Shown here: piece by piece, positions 22,801-37,000 of the stretch
Layout: each line of letters begins with the position of its first letter
Position numbering within the stretch: position 1 is the stretch's first letter
Assembly: GCA_036245805.1 (NCBI GenBank)
Contig: BTRK01000002.1
Span: 17,539,067 to 17,603,066 of the forward strand
Length of the DNA: 64,000 bases
From: Pristionchus mayeri
Taxonomy: Eukaryota > Nematoda > Chromadorea > Rhabditida > Neodiplogasteridae
Direction: 5' to 3'
Notes under the pieces: generated by a model
Told to the model about the DNA's origin: nothing
What the model saw: the letters and a program-made list of their open reading frames with translations, nothing else
The model's database searches: none
Made by a program: the position numbers and the translations under genes

Positions 22801-25800
22801 TTCATTATTTGTTTATCTATCCCAATAATATCAGCATACAAAAACTACATTCAATACTTGAAAGTTCATGATTTCTACCCCTTGTTCCTTATTCTAATAA
22901 CATCGCCCTTTCCAGTGGCTGCGGCAAGTCGACCTCAATCGGTCTCATCACACGTCTGTACATGCCCGAGCAAGGAAAAGTGAGTCGCTTCTCTCCCATT
23001 TTCCGAAATAACTTCGAAATTTAAGGTGATGATCGACGGCCACGACGTGAACAGCATGAATCTCGAGTACCTCAGACACATCGTCGGTGTAGTGCAACAG
23101 GTGAGCATTCCTTTCGCGAGACTATCAGAATATTTAATGTGGAAAGAGCTAGTTGGGTCATGCAATGGAATAGGAACGGCTTTGCAAGTAATCGTTTCTG
23201 CGGTGTCTCTCACCAGTCAGACCCGTGTGAGAGGGCGAAAGTTGCTTTCGATTTCTCCTCTGCAATGAAGTCGTCTAATGATGCAAAAGAGACCTTCAAG
23301 CCCCCTCCCTCGTTCAGGAGCCAGTGCTCTTCAACGCGACGATCGCAGACAATCTCCGGATGGGTCTCCCCTCGATATCGAAGGAGCAGATGGTACACGT
23401 GTGCAAGATGGCCAACGCCCATGATTTCATCGCCAAACTTCCTCAGGTGAGTCTACGATCAATAATTTCATCCAATATCATAATTGAACATTAATGGTTA
23501 AGGGCTACGACACCCTCATCGGAGACGGAGGAGTTCAGCTGTCTGGAGGACAGAAACAGAGAGTGGCCATTGCGAGAACTCTCGCCAGAGATCCCAAGGT
23601 TCGATTCTATCAATGTGGGCAAGCCGCTCGCTTCACTCAAAAATTCCTGTTGTCATGTATTCCTCTAATGTTGTTTGGTGAATTCTGTGGGAACCGTTGA
23701 TTGGTTTAACAATCAGTCCTTGGAGTCAACCAACAAGTTTTAATAAAATCAATTTGAGGTTCTTCTGCTGGACGAAGCAACGTCTGCCCTCGACGCGCAG
23801 TCTGAAGGAATCGTCCAGGTGAGTACATTTATCGATCAGAAGATGGCATTCCTTTGTACGATTATAGCTAACAGTCTGTGATGTGCAATCACAAACTGTG
23901 ATCATTCCATGGTATTCTTCCTTGCAGGAGGCCTTGAACAAGGCGTCGAAGGGACGAGCCACCATTGTCATCGCCCATCGACTATCCACCATCAAGGATG
24001 CACACAAAATCGTCTACATAGACAAGGTTTGTAATTATGCGGGGCTTAGTAAAGATTCCCTGATGAATGATTTCTGAGAAACTCCTATACAATGTTTCTT
24101 CAACTAATCGTATCCACTTAGAATTGTTTAGAATGTAGTTCTAGATTCATCTGATACATTTCATTCCTCCTTCAGGGAGTGGTGGCAGAGGCGGGAACCC
24201 ACGAGGAACTGGTCAGATTGGGAGGGAAGTACTACGAGCTGGTGAAGGCCCAGCAGTTCATCAAGGAGGACGACAGTACCAATGGAGAGGAGATCATCGA
24301 GGAGGACATTCCACTCGAGTGAGAACGATTAAGTAGTTTCAGACTAAAGTTCTTGAAAGGATCAATGCGTGATAAGGGTTATGATTTATTGCAGTGACGA
24401 GGTTGTGGAAACGGATTCGAAGTCTTCCCATTCGCGCGCATCTCTCAGATCCGCCCAGGAGACTTTCCAGAGAGGAGTCTACGATTCGCTACGGCAAGTG
24501 GACTTTCCGAAAGTGTATTGTGACAGGACAGATCAGTGATAATTTTTCTTCTTGTAGTGGTTCGATCGCATCCGCTCGTCAAAGTGCAGAAGACGCCGTG
24601 ATGGCAGAGGAAGCGATGAAACTGATGAACGACGAGGAAATCTCCGCCGGAGGACTGGGAACTGCACTCAAGAACGCTGAGGTAGGTCATAAAGGAGATT
24701 TTCGATGGACAACTAATAATCATCATGGGTTCAGGGCAACTATGGTCTGATGGCTCTCTCAGTTATCTTCGGTGTGATCAGAGGAATGGAATTGCCCGCC
24801 CTCTCACTTCTCTTCGGTTACGTATTCGAAGTGAGAACAATTATGCGATGTATCTCTTCTGAAACAGTTTTAACACTCCTAGAATGGCATGAAAATATTA
24901 ATTCTCAGGCGTTCACGTTCACTCCTTGGGGAGCGGACATGATGCATCGACTGTCCATGGCTGTCATCTGCTTCGGATCAGTAGGAGTGGGCACCATGAT
25001 CTTCCAGCTTCTATCGGTATGTAATTTTTCCTTCATACTGCATGAAAAATACTTGGCCTGAACCTGACAGAAGATCGTGCACTGATACACGTCGATTAAT
25101 CACCTCAGAGAAGATTATAAATTGTATTTTCAGTCGATTTGTGTCTCTCACGTCTCGGAGAATCTGCAGCTCAAATTCCGCGTTATGTCCTTCAGATCAA
25201 TCCTCTACCAGGTAATTAATCGATGCGCTACAGTCTCTCATATTGTCTTCTTAGGACGCAGCCTACTTCGACAATCCCGGTCACACAGCGGGCAAATTGA
25301 TCACGAGACTGGCAACAGACGCGCCCAATATGTCTGCAGTGAGTTTGGGATGATGAGCAGTAGGAACATCAGACAACTCTAATAATCATGAAAATTGTAT
25401 TACATATCTGCGAGTATTTGTATATGCAGTTTAGCTACTTACCAATACGGTTCTCATTTCTTTATTTCTCACTATACAATCCCTTTCAGTGTTTCGATTC
25501 TCGGATGTTGCAAATTATCTACGGAATTTCTTCGATTCTCGTGTGTATTGCCATCTCACTCGGGTATGTTTACTCTTAATGAAAAAAGGAACTGAGAGTA
25601 TGAAATTGTGCAAAAATTGATATTTATATGCGAGACTGATACTTCTGCGTGGCTATTAATGGTCTTCATTCAGTTTCTCGTGGCCGGTCGGTCTCATCGG
25701 TATTCTAATGGTGTTGATTCTCCTCTTTTCGATGCTCTTCCTTGCATGGAAGATCTACCAGATCAACCTCATCATGGTCAAGGAGGACGAGGCTGGAAGG

Positions 25801-27972
25801 GTGAGCGATACCTTCAGAATTCCACATCATCTCACGATTCTCTGAATTCAGACCATGAAGTTACGACGACCTTGAGATGGCAAATAAAAACTGGAAAATA
25901 TCGAATTCTCTGCAGAGAGCCATCGAGACGATCGAGAATGTTCGCACGATCCAACTTCTGACGAGGGAGGTCAAGTTCTTCGAGTTGTACTACGAGGAGC
26001 TTCTGAGACAGCAGTTCAGAGACACGCAGAAAGGTATTATACCGTACTCCTCGATCGATCGATGATCTGTCCTTTCCAGGTTACTACGAGGCGATCAACT
26101 TCACAATCTCGCAGACATTCATGTTCTTCCTGCTGGCAGTTGGCTACTCAGTGGGCATCCGAGTGATGCACGTCGAGATCGTCTCTGCTGATAGGACATT
26201 CCGGTGAGGAAGAAGATCTACCCTGATATGGCATCGTTATTGAACGAGAGATGTCGAATAGGCCTTGAAAATGAAAACTATGCAGAGCGATCATCGCCCT
26301 TCTGCTAGCGTGTGTCTCCATCATCAACTCGACCTCCTACTTCCCAGAGATAGTCAAGGTATCATTCAATTCACCTATTCAAGCAATAGGTGAAGAGACA
26401 GCAGACGAAAAGCTTCTCTAAAACTGGAACGTATCTCGATACGTCTTGTGTTTATCAGCCGAAATTGTTGATGGTAGGCGAAATCGGCTGCCGGTCTTCT
26501 TTTCGCAGTCGTCAATCGAAAGCCGGCGACGGGAGACTCGAGTGTCGGAGAACAAATGGTCTGTGTCAATTCCTCCCTATGAATTCAATTTCCAATAGAA
26601 CTTGAATAGTCTTCTGCATTATATTGCACTCAGTTATCGTTCGGTCACGGAATGAAAGCATCAACAAATTTAAATGACTGAAACCTTGCAGCAAATCGTG
26701 GGCAACGTCACCTTCGAGGGCGTACACTTCCGATACCCTCAGAAGCCGAAGAATCCAGTGATGAGGGGACTCAATCTCAACATCAAGAGGGTCAGTCATC
26801 ACTACTCCAGCACCTGCTAATCAATCGATAATTAAGGGCACTACAGTGGCTCTCGTGGGTCCATCTGGATCTGGAAAATCTACGATTATCTCGATGTTGG
26901 AGAGATTCTACGATCCCTCCGCTGGATTCCTCGTTCGTTCATTTCGCTTATTCGTTTGCTTTCCGCTACAGTGATCATGCAACATTCGCTTGTCAACATT
27001 CCCTTATCTTCGATGATGATATCAGTCTTCAAATTCACTTTTCTTGCAGAAGATCGACGGTCACGACTCTCGTGGTCTCTCCCTCGACCATCTCCGCACC
27101 CAAATGGCGCTCGTGGGACAGGAACCACGACTCTTCTCGGGAACTGTCAGGGAGAACATCTGCTTCGGACTGGGAGAGGTCAGTGATCTACACTTACATG
27201 TTTATTCAATGATAGATCAATACAAACATTTTCGCTTGACTATTGATTGATCTCCTATGCCCCGATTTCAGATATCAACTGAGCGTATCATGGAGGCACT
27301 TCGACTCGCGAATGCGAAGTTCGTCACTCAGCTCCCTGGCGGACTTGACACTGAGGTATACGACAGTCCAGGCAATCGATCGATAATTGTGTGAATTGCA
27401 GGTGGGAGAGAGAGGAGGTCAACTGTCGGGTGGGCAGAAGCAGCGAATCGCCATTGCGAGAGCACTCGTGAGAGAGCCGAAGATCCTGCTGCTCGATGAG
27501 GCAACGAGTGCATTGGACTCGGAATCGGAGAGGGTGAGCGATAAATTATTTTATTTGGTTCCTCTTTAGTATAATATCTGGTGTGCGGGAAGTGATCACT
27601 ATATCACATTTGTTGAATAAATTACGAGATGTAACACTTCTCAGGCAGTGCAAGTGGCGTTGGATGCTGCGAGGGAAGGAAGGACTTGCGTCACCATCGC
27701 CCATCGACTGTCATCCATCCAGGTAAACTACAGATCTGACCGTCTCTGACTGCCATCATTTCTCGTGGTTCTTTACTGACGAGCGAGCGTATCAAACAAA
27801 GAGATTGAGTGAAAATGATTCCACTGAAACTAAACGGGAAATAATTCAGAATTCGGACGCGATAGCCTACATCGAGAACGGAAAAGTGAGGGAGATCGGA
27901 ACTCATCACGAATTGATGGCCATGAAGGCACGATACTACAAGTTGATCATGCAACAGGATCTATCCGTCTAA
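19872..27972 (+). CDS. P-glycoprotein, full-size ABCB multidrug transporter
   Basis: This is an ATP-driven efflux pump of the plasma membrane with two TM domains and two nucleotide-binding domains. TMD1 covers roughly 20280-21960 ([38 protein letters not shown]). NBD1 has Walker A GHSGCGKST (22916-22935), the signature LSGGQKQR (~23537), Walker [17 protein letters not shown] (~23758) and the H-loop IAHRLST. An acidic linker follows. TMD2 runs ~24735-26360 ([40 protein letters not shown]). NBD2 has GPSGSGKST (~26856), LSGGQKQR (~27425), [16 protein letters not shown] and IAHRLSS. The end is [10 protein letters not shown]. There are more than 25 short introns; one of ~550 bp (21956-22509) is long. 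No lesion was seen. Nematode pgp paralogs cannot be numbered from sequence by eye. Confidence 0.95.
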
Positions 27973-30900
27973 ATTTCCCATTTTCCCTGTCTCTACCCAA
28001 TTTCCTGAAAGATTTATTCCACGATTTAAAATATCATTACGTTGTTCCATAGGAACCGATAATCTTGTCATCACTCTGCATTATTACCACTGAAACTCAC
28101 CCTGCTCAATCCTCCTTCATATCCCCAGTGAATCATCTCCCGATGCATCCCAGGCCACTCACGGGTTCACTTCTTCTGTACATTTTACTGTTGTCCGCAT
28201 TCATTGCAACTGCATAAACTTTATTCGTTAATCAGCAAAGCAACGTCGTGATTTCATCCAATTGGCCCGTCCACTCCCAGAATAGAGCAGGCAATAACAG
28301 TAATGAAATGCGGGTTGGAGAGGCGCAAAGTGCGCATCGATGCCATAATAAAATGGAGGAGGAGAGGAAGGGGAAGGACAATGGAGAGAGGGCAGAGGCA
28401 ATCTGGAATGAGCACTCTAATGAATTATTCGAGAGACGATGCACGACGAGCCCTGTTTCGGGAGGAACTGCAAGGGGTGCAAAAAATAGAGGAAGGGCAG
28501 TGGTGCCCACTCTGGTGTGTTTTCTTCTTCATCTGCGGAATTGTTTTGAACAAGAACCTGCTAGTGATCAATCGAAACTCTGGTTCTCCAGCATCTCAAC
28601 TATAGCTATTGCAATTGGCAGACAATTCCCCAAAAAATACTCGTTTGAACGGGAATACGGCGAGATTCGTGGAGGGGATACACTGTAAAATATCGGGAAG
28701 GATCGATATCCATTTGGTATGGTGTGGTGCCTTCATTCTAATTTCTTCCCAATTGCGAATTTTCCATTGCCTTCTCCTCCCTCACGATTGGCATTCTCGA
28801 GCAATAACAGCACTTCATTTACCGCGTGTTATTCACTGGAGAATACCCAGCGTGTGATCGGGATTGGAGAGATGGGTTGGTGCAGGGGTACCACGGTACC
28901 AGACGGGTATAGACGGGCACCAGGCAACGAAGGGTTATTCCAGGAGTCACACCTTTTCCCATTAGTTTAGAACAGGTTTTGACATTTATTTTACAGGATA
29001 TTCAAGTGAATATTAGAATTACGGAGATGCACGAGCCTTTAGCATTGATACAAAACGTGATAGGTTAAGATGACAAGGAAAGGAGTAAATGACCTCATAG
29101 CAGGCAGTCGGTTGACTGGAATGGGAGGAAGGAGAGCCTCTCTCTCCTTTATTAGGCCTCCATTAATTCGCCTTCGGATGCATCCAAATTACTGGAGAGA
29201 GAGAAGGGACAAGGGGATAAGGGGAAGGAGGACGGACATCAGTGGATCAGCTACCAATCCGGAGTAAAGGGCGAGAAGAGGGGAGAGGCGAAGCCACGCC
29301 CACCAATGCAATAGTGCAATATTGGGACGGGCAAAGGGATCTCTAGATTTTACCCACTCTCTCGATCCAGTAGCCCATTATTAGCTTTGGTCGCGCTCAG
29401 ATTACTGTACTCTCTCTCCCTCTCGTATCGAAGCACTCTCTCTGAATTGGATTTGTCTCGGGTACCTCACCGATTCGTGCAATCTCTAGTGCAGTGTAAT
29501 GAAAAAGCTCCTGCTGTGATATTGAATGGAAGTGGGTAGATGGATGATGATATCCTCTTCCCACACATACAACACGACAGCCGATTGAGCGCAACATTTT
29601 ATGGAAGCAGCAACAGACTGAATGGAAGGAGTGTTCGGAGAAGAGGGGAATGAATGCCTCTCCTTCTAACTGCTCCTCCATTAATAGGCCATTGGGTAGA
29701 AAAGCGGCAGACGGAGCACTTTTCAATTAAAAATTCAGTTGGAAGCGGAAGAGAAGAAGAGAGGGGAGTCGCAACTTGGTCGCACAGGAAATTGAACGCG
29801 CCAAGTGAGATAGCTACCGACGAGACACTTCTTACTGACTGCCTCTTCCCGGAGATGCAACAATAAAATCACGAATGTGGCTCTGTGGCTGATGGATGAA
29901 GAGTAGACAGACTAATCGTCTTCATACGGTTCCTCTCCCCCTCTCGTAATCCCTGGAGAAGAGGAACATGCAGCCAGAATATCGATGGATCTCCTCATTA
30001 CTGGCCTCCATTTGAAACAGATAATGAAAGAAGGGACGGAGCCATTTCCAAGTCAAATAGAAGCTCCTCTCAGACCGAAATGAAGAGGAATTACCGAATA
30101 AATGAGAGGCGAACGAAGAAAGGAGAGAAGATAGGGAGAAAGGGCACGAATTGATGCCTCGACTATGCTTCGTTAGAAACGGTGGAGTCGACGAGGGAAA
30201 AGTGGAGAATGACGCCCCAATTCCCTCCCCAATCGTGCTTTTGATAGGCATGGAGGGAGCTCGTTTATGGCCAGAAGCAGCCAGGGAATCGAGAGAAGGA
30301 GGGGAGGAAAGACTGGAACTCATCCAACTTACCCTCAGTGAGAGACTCGACGACGTCATCGTTGATGATTTGGACGTCGTCGATTCGAATGGTGAAGGGA
30401 TAATTCGATGTCGACTAATCCAGGAGGGTGACAGTATAATTAATCGTCCTCATCGTTGAGCATCGAAGAGAAGGAGAAGGGGGGAGAAGCATAACGAGCA
30501 GCCTCTCCATTGAGGGGGCGCCAGAGGGAGGATGTGCGTGTCTATTAGATTAGTCAATTAGACATTGATGCTACCCAGTCTCCCCTCCCCTCTCTTTTCC
30601 AATTGGGAGACTGGAGAAGTGCATCGATGGAAGAGAAAAGAGACCGAAAGATCAACAAATGATGATTGACGGATGAGATAGTGTTCTCGTCATTTGAAAA
30701 GTGCAGGTCAATCGATATTCTACCCGAAAGGGGTAACGCTGGATCAAAGTACAAGCAAGGAAGATTGTATGCAAAGAGATCTCACGCGGTTCACTATCGA
30801 TGATCAGAGTTCGTATGCTAATCATTCATCGATTATCTTATTCCGAGACAATTAGATCAATTTGCATGCTCACTCGATCCGATCAGGAGATGTCTGAAGG

Positions 30901-31090
30901 ATACAAACTGTCGTCCTCGCTTCCACCTCATCTTCCTCTCCCCTTCCGCTCTCCATTATTCGTATTTTACGTTGATTTTCGCAACTGTTCTCTTCATGTC
31001 GCATGCTCTCTCCTCTGCAAGGGAACATGCAGCCCGTAGAGTTCTCTCCCTCCTTCATCCTTTCCCCTCGTCAATCCATCACTACAGATT
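27973..31090. other. 3.1-kb intergenic region, no gene seen
   Basis: Open frames here overlap on both strands and lack consistent splice structure or recognisable motifs. Purine-rich stretches are common (28340-28400, 29120-29290, 30280-30320). It probably holds the 3' UTR of the P-glycoprotein gene and upstream sequence of the zinc-finger gene. An unrecognised fast-evolving gene or ncRNA cannot be excluded. Confidence 0.45.
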
Positions 31091-34000
31091 ATGCCCCACG
31101 TATCGATCCCACTCCGCGACTTCTCATCGGGATCGGACCCCAACAGGCTGCGCGAGGTACGCTACATCGTCCTCGAAGCGCCGCGCGGATCGACCGAAGA
31201 GGAGATCATGGAGGAACTGGTGAGCACACCCTTACTCTATCATTCCCCTGGTCACCTTACCGTATCCACCTCGTGACCTACCGTACCCCTCCGCAATGGC
31301 TGCTCTTTAGTGTGATCATTTGACTGATCGTGGTCCGATGCTTCTTCGTCGTCCCTCGGACATCGCCAGATTCCCGGATCTGCTCGTTCTTCTCCTCGGA
31401 GAGAATCGACTCGGCCGAGATGGACACGCAGACGGAGAGAAGACTGAGAGAGGCAGGGATACAGACGGAGCCAAGAGCAAGGGAGATCACCACCCAGGTA
31501 CGAGTAGGGGGAGGGGAGAGGGGGCTAGGGTAGGAGGATGGGTGATAAACGAATAATCGATACTTGAAGACGAGACAATCTACGACCACGTCTCTGGCTC
31601 GGGTCATTCGCCACGAAGTTGTGGTCGCAGATCAGGTGAATTTCGTTTAACAGCTGAATATCTTGCGTGCTATTGATATCTGCCATTGATTGGAATTGTG
31701 ATCCCACCCCGTTCATTGCATTCCCCTCTCAGGCCAGATCGTGCAGTCGGAAGAGAGCGACGCCAGCGGAGAAGGACACGGAGAAGAGACTGAAGAATGT
31801 GAAGGAAGAGAGGAACGAACGGATCGGAGATGAGGAGAACACGGTATGTTAGGAGGGGGGATTTCGGTGGGTTGAGATGCGGGATACATTCGGTTTTTTT
31901 GTAGGGAGCCGAGCGCATGGAGATCGACGAATCCGTCATCGGTGAGATTTGTCGATTGATTCTATTCCCTCCACACCTACCGTACTCTCTTACTTCAGCG
32001 GTCCCATTCGCCCGCCCTTCCTTTCTTCCGTCTCTCCTTCTACCCAAGGACGAGGTGCGATTACGGCGGCAGATATACGGTAATCCTTCTCCACTTTCAG
32101 ATGGCTCTGGCGGAAGTGAAGGAGGAAAGACGCAGAGAAGATGAATATAATGTGAGTTGGCGGTACGGTAGGCTGGAGTGATGGGTTACGGTATATCTAC
32201 CAGTATCATACCCCTTCCCTTCCTTGACCGAGAGAGGTCGCGGCCTCTCGGTCTCTCGTGTGTTTCTTATAGTCTGTTTATTCGCGAGTTTCTAAGCTGT
32301 TAGCACGGCTACCCATACTCTTCTGAGTTTGGAAGGCCTCACTGCTCGGTCCGTGTCACTTGCCCCAGGCACGTTAACCGACAGTGCTGCACTGCGATCA
32401 GCGAGGAAGTGAAGGGTCCCGACCGGGATTAGGGCAGCGATAGGTTTCGCTCCCGCATACGCGTCTCTCTTCCCTTCTCCTGACCTCTCTTCTCTCTCTT
32501 TCTCCCGCACTCTCTTCCCTTCCCACACTCTCTCACCCTCCCTCTTCTCTCCCCTTTTCCTGTCTTTCTTCTCTGTCTCTCTCCTTCTGTCTCACTCTCT
32601 CGCGATGACCATCGATCCCGAACTGCGCACGCTGTTCTCGCAGCAGCAGAAGTCGATCGATGGCCTCACCGAGCTCGTTCGTCTCCTTGTCTGCCATCTT
32701 GTCAAGTCGCCCCCCGCGGCCTCATTCTCCCTCGATCTCAAGGCAGCCATGGCCTCTGTCCTCTCCCAGAAGGACACGCTAGACGGCAAGGCCACTCGGG
32801 CGGTTCTTGTGAACGTCCCCGAGGGAGAGAACGAGGAGGATACGGTAAGTAAGGACTAGGCGATGCTGCTGAGGATCTTCCAGGAGATTGACAATCCTGA
32901 TCTGACCAAGCTGCTGTCAGAGGAGAAGGTAACGTTTTTCCGAAATCCGAAGGTAAGAAGAGATGGGAGTTCCCACCCTCGGATCATCAAGATCCAACTG
33001 GACAGTGCTGCCTCTCGCACTCTGTTCCTCGCTGAGGCCGTGTGAAGTGCGGACGCCTCACTGGTTCCACTCGGGCGTACATTCGTCCCGATTATACGAT
33101 GGACCAGCTCTCTCTCGAGCGAAAGCTCAAGAGAGAGGCGTACGAGAGGAATCTGGAGGTAGGCCAGATCCGATTCGTGGTGAGAAACCTGGAAATTGTC
33201 CAATTGAGAGAGTGCAGAAATCTCCCTGAAGGTATTCAGGCAGAGATGCATAAGAGAGCATCGAGAGAGGGCAGCGAGAGTGTCCCTTCCCTCTTCTCAA
33301 CTCTCTCCCATTTCTCCCACTCTCTCGGTGCCAATCCCTTCTTCGCAGATAGATCTCAGGGATCCTCTCGTTCTCGTGGTCGATCGAGCAATCGTGGTGG
33401 TCGTGGTCGAGGGAATTCCTCTCTCTCGTCACTCTCTCGTGGTGGAACCCAATCTAGGACTCGTACTCGCACTCGTCCGTCTTCTGGAGGGATGCCCGGT
33501 GAGCCGGCCGCCAAGGCTCCCCACGTTGCCACGTTGTCCCCTTCTGTCGAGCATCCCACTCCCTCTGACTCTCCTATCGTCTCTTCCTCCCCCACTCACA
33601 ACGAGGGTCACACTCTCACACTCGGCTAGGTCATTCCTCTAGGGGTTCCTCTGTCTATCCCCTCTCTCTCGCTCTCTGCACCCTCCTCACCCCAGTGCAC
33701 TCTCTCACCTCATCCCATCACTTCCCTCTCCCTCCCTCCTTCTTCTCTTCCATCGTCTGGGTCATTTCCCCCTCTTGTCCCCTCCCCACCATCACGCAGC
33801 CTGCCGTTCTCTCATCCTAATAGTCGCTCCCGTTCAATCAAATGCTCGTTGATTAATTGTCGCTCTGTGCTCTCTAAAATCCACACTCTAGAACAGTATG
33901 CTCTATCTTCAGACCTTTCCATTCTGAACCTAACTGAAACGTGGGCTTCTCCCTTTACTTTAACTGACGCGATGCTTTCCTTTGACCGATACATAGTGTA

Positions 34001-37000
34001 CAGAGCCGATCGAGACCCCTCTATCGCAGGTGGCGGAGTCGCCATTCTTGTTGATAGTACGCTCCCCTCCTCCTTGATATCATCCCAATCCTTTTCTGCT
34101 TACTGCCAACTAGTATCATGTCAGGTCACCCTCACTTTATCCATTTCCGTGATCCTAATTTGTGTCTATCGCAGCCCTTCGTGTTGTATTGAGTCCTTTA
34201 ACGAGTGCCTTGAGTATATCTATGATCTGAACTGTTCCCATCTCTCCCCCATTATTTTAGTAGGTGATTTTAACTGCAAGGAAATTGATTGGCCCTCTCT
34301 CTCCCTCTCTTCGACCAATCCTCATTCCAATGCTCTTCTATCTTTCTCCCGATCTCTTCCTCTCCATCAAATAGTCTCCTCGCCTACTCATAATCTAAAT
34401 ATTCTCGATCTTGTTTTTACTTCTCATATTCATCTCGTCGACGATTGTGTTGTCGAACCTCCTCTCCCTTCTCTCGATCACTCTGTTGTCCGATTCTCTC
34501 TTCCCATATCTCTTCCTCCCCATTCCCACGCACCCCGTAGAGACTACAGTCGAGTCGATTGGAGCGCAGTCTGCTCTCAGATTGACGCTGTCGACTGGAC
34601 CTCTCTGCTATCCTCCTCTTCCGACCCCGATTTTCTCTACTCTAGTTTCCTCGAAATAGTTCACTCTATCATAGACAACTTCGTACCACTTCGCTCATTC
34701 AATCGAAAGCGTATCCGTTTCTCCTCTCGCTCCATTCGCCTATTACGTAAATGTAGGAAGTCATATATGAGGCGATCCATCACTGACTATTTCTCTGCAT
34801 GCCGTTCACTTAAACAATCTATTAAGCACACCGCTAGGAATAGGGAAAACCGTCTGGCAAAATCGAATAACCTCAAAGCTTTCTTCTCTTATGCAAGTAC
34901 GCGAATAAAAGATCAATCCGATACTATCCCCTCACTAGTCTCTCCCGACGGTTCTCTCTGCGTTTCTGACACATCAAAAGCATGTGAACTAGCTCGTCTT
35001 TTCACTGCTTCGTACAATAGCACCTCCCCTCCTATCCCTCTCTCTTGCACTCTTTCTTCCCCCACATCTATTGATTACGTCGACATTTCCCCTCTCCTCG
35101 TAGCTAAGTTTCTCTCTCGTCTCCCACCCCGCTCATCCACTTCTCCCGATCACATCCCTTACATCTTCCTTAAACATACTGCCCCTCACATTTGCATTCC
35201 TCTCTCCATACTGTTCAATAGATTCTTACTCCATGGCGCTTCTCCTTCCATTTGGAAAACTGCCAAAGTCAAGGCAATCTATAAGCGTAAGGGCCCGAAA
35301 AACACTGCCTCCTCGTACCGACCCATCTCACTTACTTGCTCCTCTTCCAAAGTTATGGAGAAAATCGTAGGCGAGACTCTCTGGAAGTACCTTTCCGAGA
35401 ACAATCTCATCTCCCCTTACCAACACGGTTTCCGCCCACGTAGATCGTGCACCTCTGCACTTCTTAACTCTTTCTCTCAATGGCACTCTGCACTTAACGA
35501 TGGTCACTACATTTCTGTTGCATTTATCGATTTCTCGCGTGCCTTTGACTCTATCCCGATCAACTTACTCATCCACAAATGCTCACTTGCATTTGTGGAT
35601 CCCTCTTATCTTGGATTCGTTCGTTCTTACTCGGTAGATCACAATAAGTATCAGTCAATACCTCTTCCTCCCCCTCTTTCCCTGCCCACTCAGGCGTGCC
35701 TCAAGGCTCTGTCTTAGGGCCTCTTCTCTTCTCCCTCTACATTAGTGACCTACCCTCCCTACTTCTTCCAAATGTTCGCTGTATTCTTTATGCCGATGAT
35801 GCCAAACTCTGGTCTTACTCTGATCCTGCCTCTCTCCAATCCTCTCTTGATATCCTTTTTAAGTGGTCCTATGATTGGGGCCTTACCGTATCCCTCACTA
35901 AGACCGAGACAATGCTTATAGGAAGGTCACATCCTCCCTCTATCTTTACTCTTAATGGTATTTCTCTTCCTACCGTATTCACCGACTTAGGAATTACATA
36001 CTCTAATAAACTAGAATTTAGTGCTCACATATCTAGTAAGATCTCAAAGGCCCGTTCTCGTTGCTCATACATCTTGCGCACCTTCGTATCAAAAAATCCT
36101 CAGCTTTATTCTCGACTTTTTGTCACATACGTCCGCCCCATCCTCGAATATTGTTCTGAACTTTGGTCACCTCAAAGTAGGGATTTGTCTAATAGCATCG
36201 AGCGTGTCCAGCGCAAATACACCAAATCTGTACTCCTTAAATGTCGCGTCCCTAACAGGTCTTATCCTGATCGCCTACGTTATTTCCATTTAGAACCTTT
36301 AGAGTATCGTCGTACAATTATTGACTTAGCATTCGTATATAAAGTTATTCACGAAGATGTAGACATAGGCTGCCCTTCCTTTCTCCTCCTAGCCCCCCCC
36401 CCCCCTCGACCTAGGCGCCCCAATCTCTTCCAGTTACGTAAACATCGTTCCATATCTGCTTTTTACCACAAATTTCTCACAAAATAGTTGTGCCCTTATG
36501 GAACCGTATCCCTAATAATATTGTAATCTCTAGAAATAGTGAACTGTTCTCGCTCAGAGCTAGAGCTATAAATAGTATTGATTATTCTCATTATCTCTAA
36601 TTCACTCTCGCTTGTAACTGACGGCTATACTCCCTTTGTCATCTAGATATGACATCGTAATTATCATGATTCTAATTTTCCCTGTAACATCTATTTTATA
36701 CCTCTGCACTGTCGCATGATAAAGAATTATTATTATTATTATTATTACGGTGTGTCATTCTTCTCCTGCAGGCAAATCACAATGAATGGGCGGCTCAAAT
36801 GATGCGTGACCTCAATGGCCCTGCAGGTGAGACAATGGACGAGGAAGGTCAGTTGGGAGTAGAGGAGTTGTTGATCTTTTATCTTTGGCCTTTCAAATAC
36901 TCGGTCCTTGCAGAAGCTGCAGCAGTGCCTGCGATGCTGCACCCGAGGGAGGAGGAGATGGGCGATGGATGGACTGGGAGACTGAGGATCATGGAGAGGG

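Larger units (their letters stand above)
32210..36747 (+). mobile_element. CR1/Jockey-like non-LTR retrotransposon (LINE), degenerate
   Basis: This is about 4.5 kb between intron sequences of the zinc-finger gene. It has a pyrimidine-rich 5' region, an ORF1-like region, an ORF2 with endonuclease and reverse transcriptase, and a 3' end in an (ATT)n microsatellite rather than poly(A), as in CR1-group elements. The 5' boundary is approximate. Both ORFs carry frame breaks, so this copy is inactive. It lies in the same direction as the host gene. Confidence 0.85.

Noticed and set aside
28232..30459. Several 80-145-residue frames in the 28-31 kb gap
   Set aside because: Overlapping frames on both strands, low-complexity composition from purine-rich DNA, and no consistent splice sites or domains.
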